Shown piece after piece: positions 62,976 to 64,000 of a stretch of DNA of 64,000 nt (position 1 is the first letter of the stretch; every line of letters starts with the position of its first letter). Where the stretch lies: the NCBI RefSeq assembly GCF_001812805.1, contig NZ_KV810490.1:35532-99531 (forward strand), given 5' to 3'. Source of the DNA: Corynebacterium sp. HMSC078H07. Its GTDB lineage: Bacteria > Actinomycetota > Actinomycetes > Mycobacteriales > Mycobacteriaceae. The notes beneath the pieces were generated by a model. That model saw only the letters and a program-made list of their open reading frames with translations, ran no database searches and was not told where the DNA came from. The translations under genes were made by a program, and so were the position numbers.

Positions 62976-64000
62976 TTAGAAGGGGATGTCGTCGGTGGTG
63001 TCGGCGTTTTCGCCGCTTTGGGCTGCGGCTTCTGTTGCTTCGGTTCCTGCTGCTTGGGTTTCTTCTTGTTGTTGGTGGTAGTCGTCGAGGGCTTGTTTGA
63101 GTCTTTGGGCTTCTTCTCTTATGCGTGTGCGGGTGGTGGTGATGTGTTGGCCAACGGTTTGGGCCCAGCGTTTCTGCTTAGGCGCTAATGGTCCTTCTGG
63201 CTCGGTCATACACCAGGTGCCGTCTTGAAATAGCCAGATAATATCCCCGCTATTGGGGTCCAGAAGGTAGTAAAGAGTGCCATCAGTTTTCATGTTGTGA
63301 TGCTTCTGGCACAAACACGCCAAGTTACTGGGATGAGTGGCACCACCATCGGCATAGTTGTGTCGGTGATCAAGCTGGGTGTGGTGGGCTGGTTCAGTAC
63401 ATCCGTCGATGCGGCAGGTGCCGTCTCGTCCTTCGACTTCTTTACGCATGCCCACACCCGGGCGATAAGAATCAGTTTCCTCACTAGGTTTAGACAGGTC
63501 GCGTTGTTTATCGTGCGACATGGGGGCGGCTTTCCACCCAAAGCCCTCAACATAGGTTGGGGCATTGTCAACATCACAAGCTCTATAAGTATTGAGGATA
63601 ACAGTTGCCGGTGGGGTGATATCACCGCTGAGAAGTTTCTTTATGGCCTCGGTAAGGCTGAGGCCTTCTCGGGCGGCGGTTTTACGGATGAAGGCATCAA
63701 GTTGAATGCCGGTGTTCTCATCGACTCCAAGCTCAAGCCACGCTGTAGTGCCATTGGAGTAGAACGTGTAGGTATCTTTCGGGCGAGTGTCCCGATAGGC
63801 GATGGTGTCATCAAGTGCTTTGCACAGGTCGCGGACTTTGCGGCGAATTTGGGCGCGGGTGGGAAAAGCCTGGTTGGGTTTGGTGGGGGTGAAATAGTCA
63901 GCCAGCATGCCATCAATAAGCGCCAGTGTGGCAGTAGTAGGCCCGGCAAGAGCTGACATGGGCTGGTCAATAGCGATAAGGGATTCGATATCAAGCACAT
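62976..64000 (-). CDS. DUF222/HNH endonuclease (13E12-type), N-terminus cut by the window end
   Basis: At least 340 residues; the frame is open to the window edge, so the real start is outside. Seen: the C-terminal HNH nuclease, CRIDGCTEPAHHTQLDHRHNYADGG followed by THPSNLACLCQKHHNMK (C..C, LDH, N, H..HH), preceded by the helical DUF222 region and ending in a Gln/Glu-rich tail with an acidic end DDIPF. Such genes belong to the 13E12 repeat family, often present in several copies per actinobacterial genome and sometimes mobile. Site specificity is unknown. It stands at the end of the accessory right flank. Confidence 0.9.
   Translation of the reverse strand, partial: VLDIESLIAIDQPMSALAGPTTATLALIDGMLADYFTPTKPNQAFPTRAQIRRKVRDLCKALDDTIAYRDTRPKDTYTFYSNGTTAWLELGVDENTGIQLDAFIRKTAAREGLSLTEAIKKLLSGDITPPATVILNTYRACDVDNAPTYVEGFGWKAAPMSHDKQRDLSKPSEETDSYRPGVGMRKEVEGRDGTCRIDGCTEPAHHTQLDHRHNYADGGATHPSNLACLCQKHHNMKTDGTLYYLLDPNSGDIIWLFQDGTWCMTEPEGPLAPKQKRWAQTVGQHITTTRTRIREEAQRLKQALDDYHQQQEETQAAGTEATEAAAQSGENADTTDDIPF

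Overview
The window reads as a contiguous piece of a high-GC actinobacterial chromosome, almost certainly Corynebacterium. The evidence is the fused E2/E1 2-oxoglutarate dehydrogenase (OdhA), mycothiol biosynthesis (MshB), a SigE/CseE stress locus, an LpqW-like lipoprotein, an LAxTG cell-wall protein, and many leaderless starts of the form TANNNT followed 7-8 nt later by ATG/GTG. Gene order matches, from memory, the conserved mycobacterial/corynebacterial backbone odhA-mrp-tatB-rseA/cseE-sigE-methyltransferase-glgC-glgA-DUF3117-DivIVA-gpgS-folP2-LOG-dapE-dapD-dapC-fdx-mshB-lpqW-typA. The species cannot be fixed from this sequence alone.

Layout. 1-3.2 kb: an acidic unknown protein (cut by the window start), a type-B carboxylesterase and an EcsC-like unknown. 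3.4-7.1 kb: odhA. 7.5-15.7 kb: one 2744-residue sortase-anchored surface protein with Rib-like repeats, 12 G5-like repeats in a three-module super-repeat, a Pro/Thr stalk and a 9-G tract inside the coding region. 16-20 kb: lipoprotein, mrp, tatB, cseE, sigE. 20-25 kb: methyltransferase, divergent glgC/glgA and a divergent GH32-like protein. 25-30 kb: a seven-gene minus-strand group (dapE, LOG, folP2, gpgS, DivIVA-like, DUF3117, RlmA-like). 30-33.8 kb: dapD between two paralogous amino-acid permeases.

33.8-36.3 kb is an accessory island. A DUF559 endonuclease-like gene and an overlapping HTH/membrane-protein pair are bracketed by six 62-bp inverted-repeat units, three on each side, with conserved 14-bp ends and mostly unrelated interiors. 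This is the most unusual non-coding structure in the window.

36.3-48.2 kb returns to the backbone (GtrA, RluA, dapC, ferredoxin, mshB, lpqW-like, typA, a DUF402 operon, DUF808, ZIP transporter, an unknown). 48.2-49.0 kb is a small scar: an intact higA antitoxin behind a 33-codon remnant of higB, flanked by ~90 % identical 104-bp direct repeats.

49.1-58.7 kb is a self-contained selenocysteine module: selB, selA and tRNA-Sec on the minus strand, divergent selD, then a three-subunit membrane formate dehydrogenase. The catalytic gene has an in-frame UGA at codon 189 followed 11 nt later by a SECIS-like hairpin, so it should be read as one 1090-residue selenoprotein. The last part holds a PRC-barrel/DUF2382 stress protein, a lipoate ligase with a permuted domain order, a dicarboxylate/glutamate-type symporter behind an operator-like promoter, and a DUF222/HNH (13E12-type) gene cut by the window end.

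The chromosome-backbone genes link central metabolism (OdhA, lipoate ligase), lysine/diaminopimelate synthesis (dapC, dapD, dapE), storage polysaccharide (glgA, glgC), envelope stress (sigE/cseE) and thiol/redox chemistry (mshB, ferredoxin). The selenium/formate module and the two repeat-bounded islands look like accessory additions.
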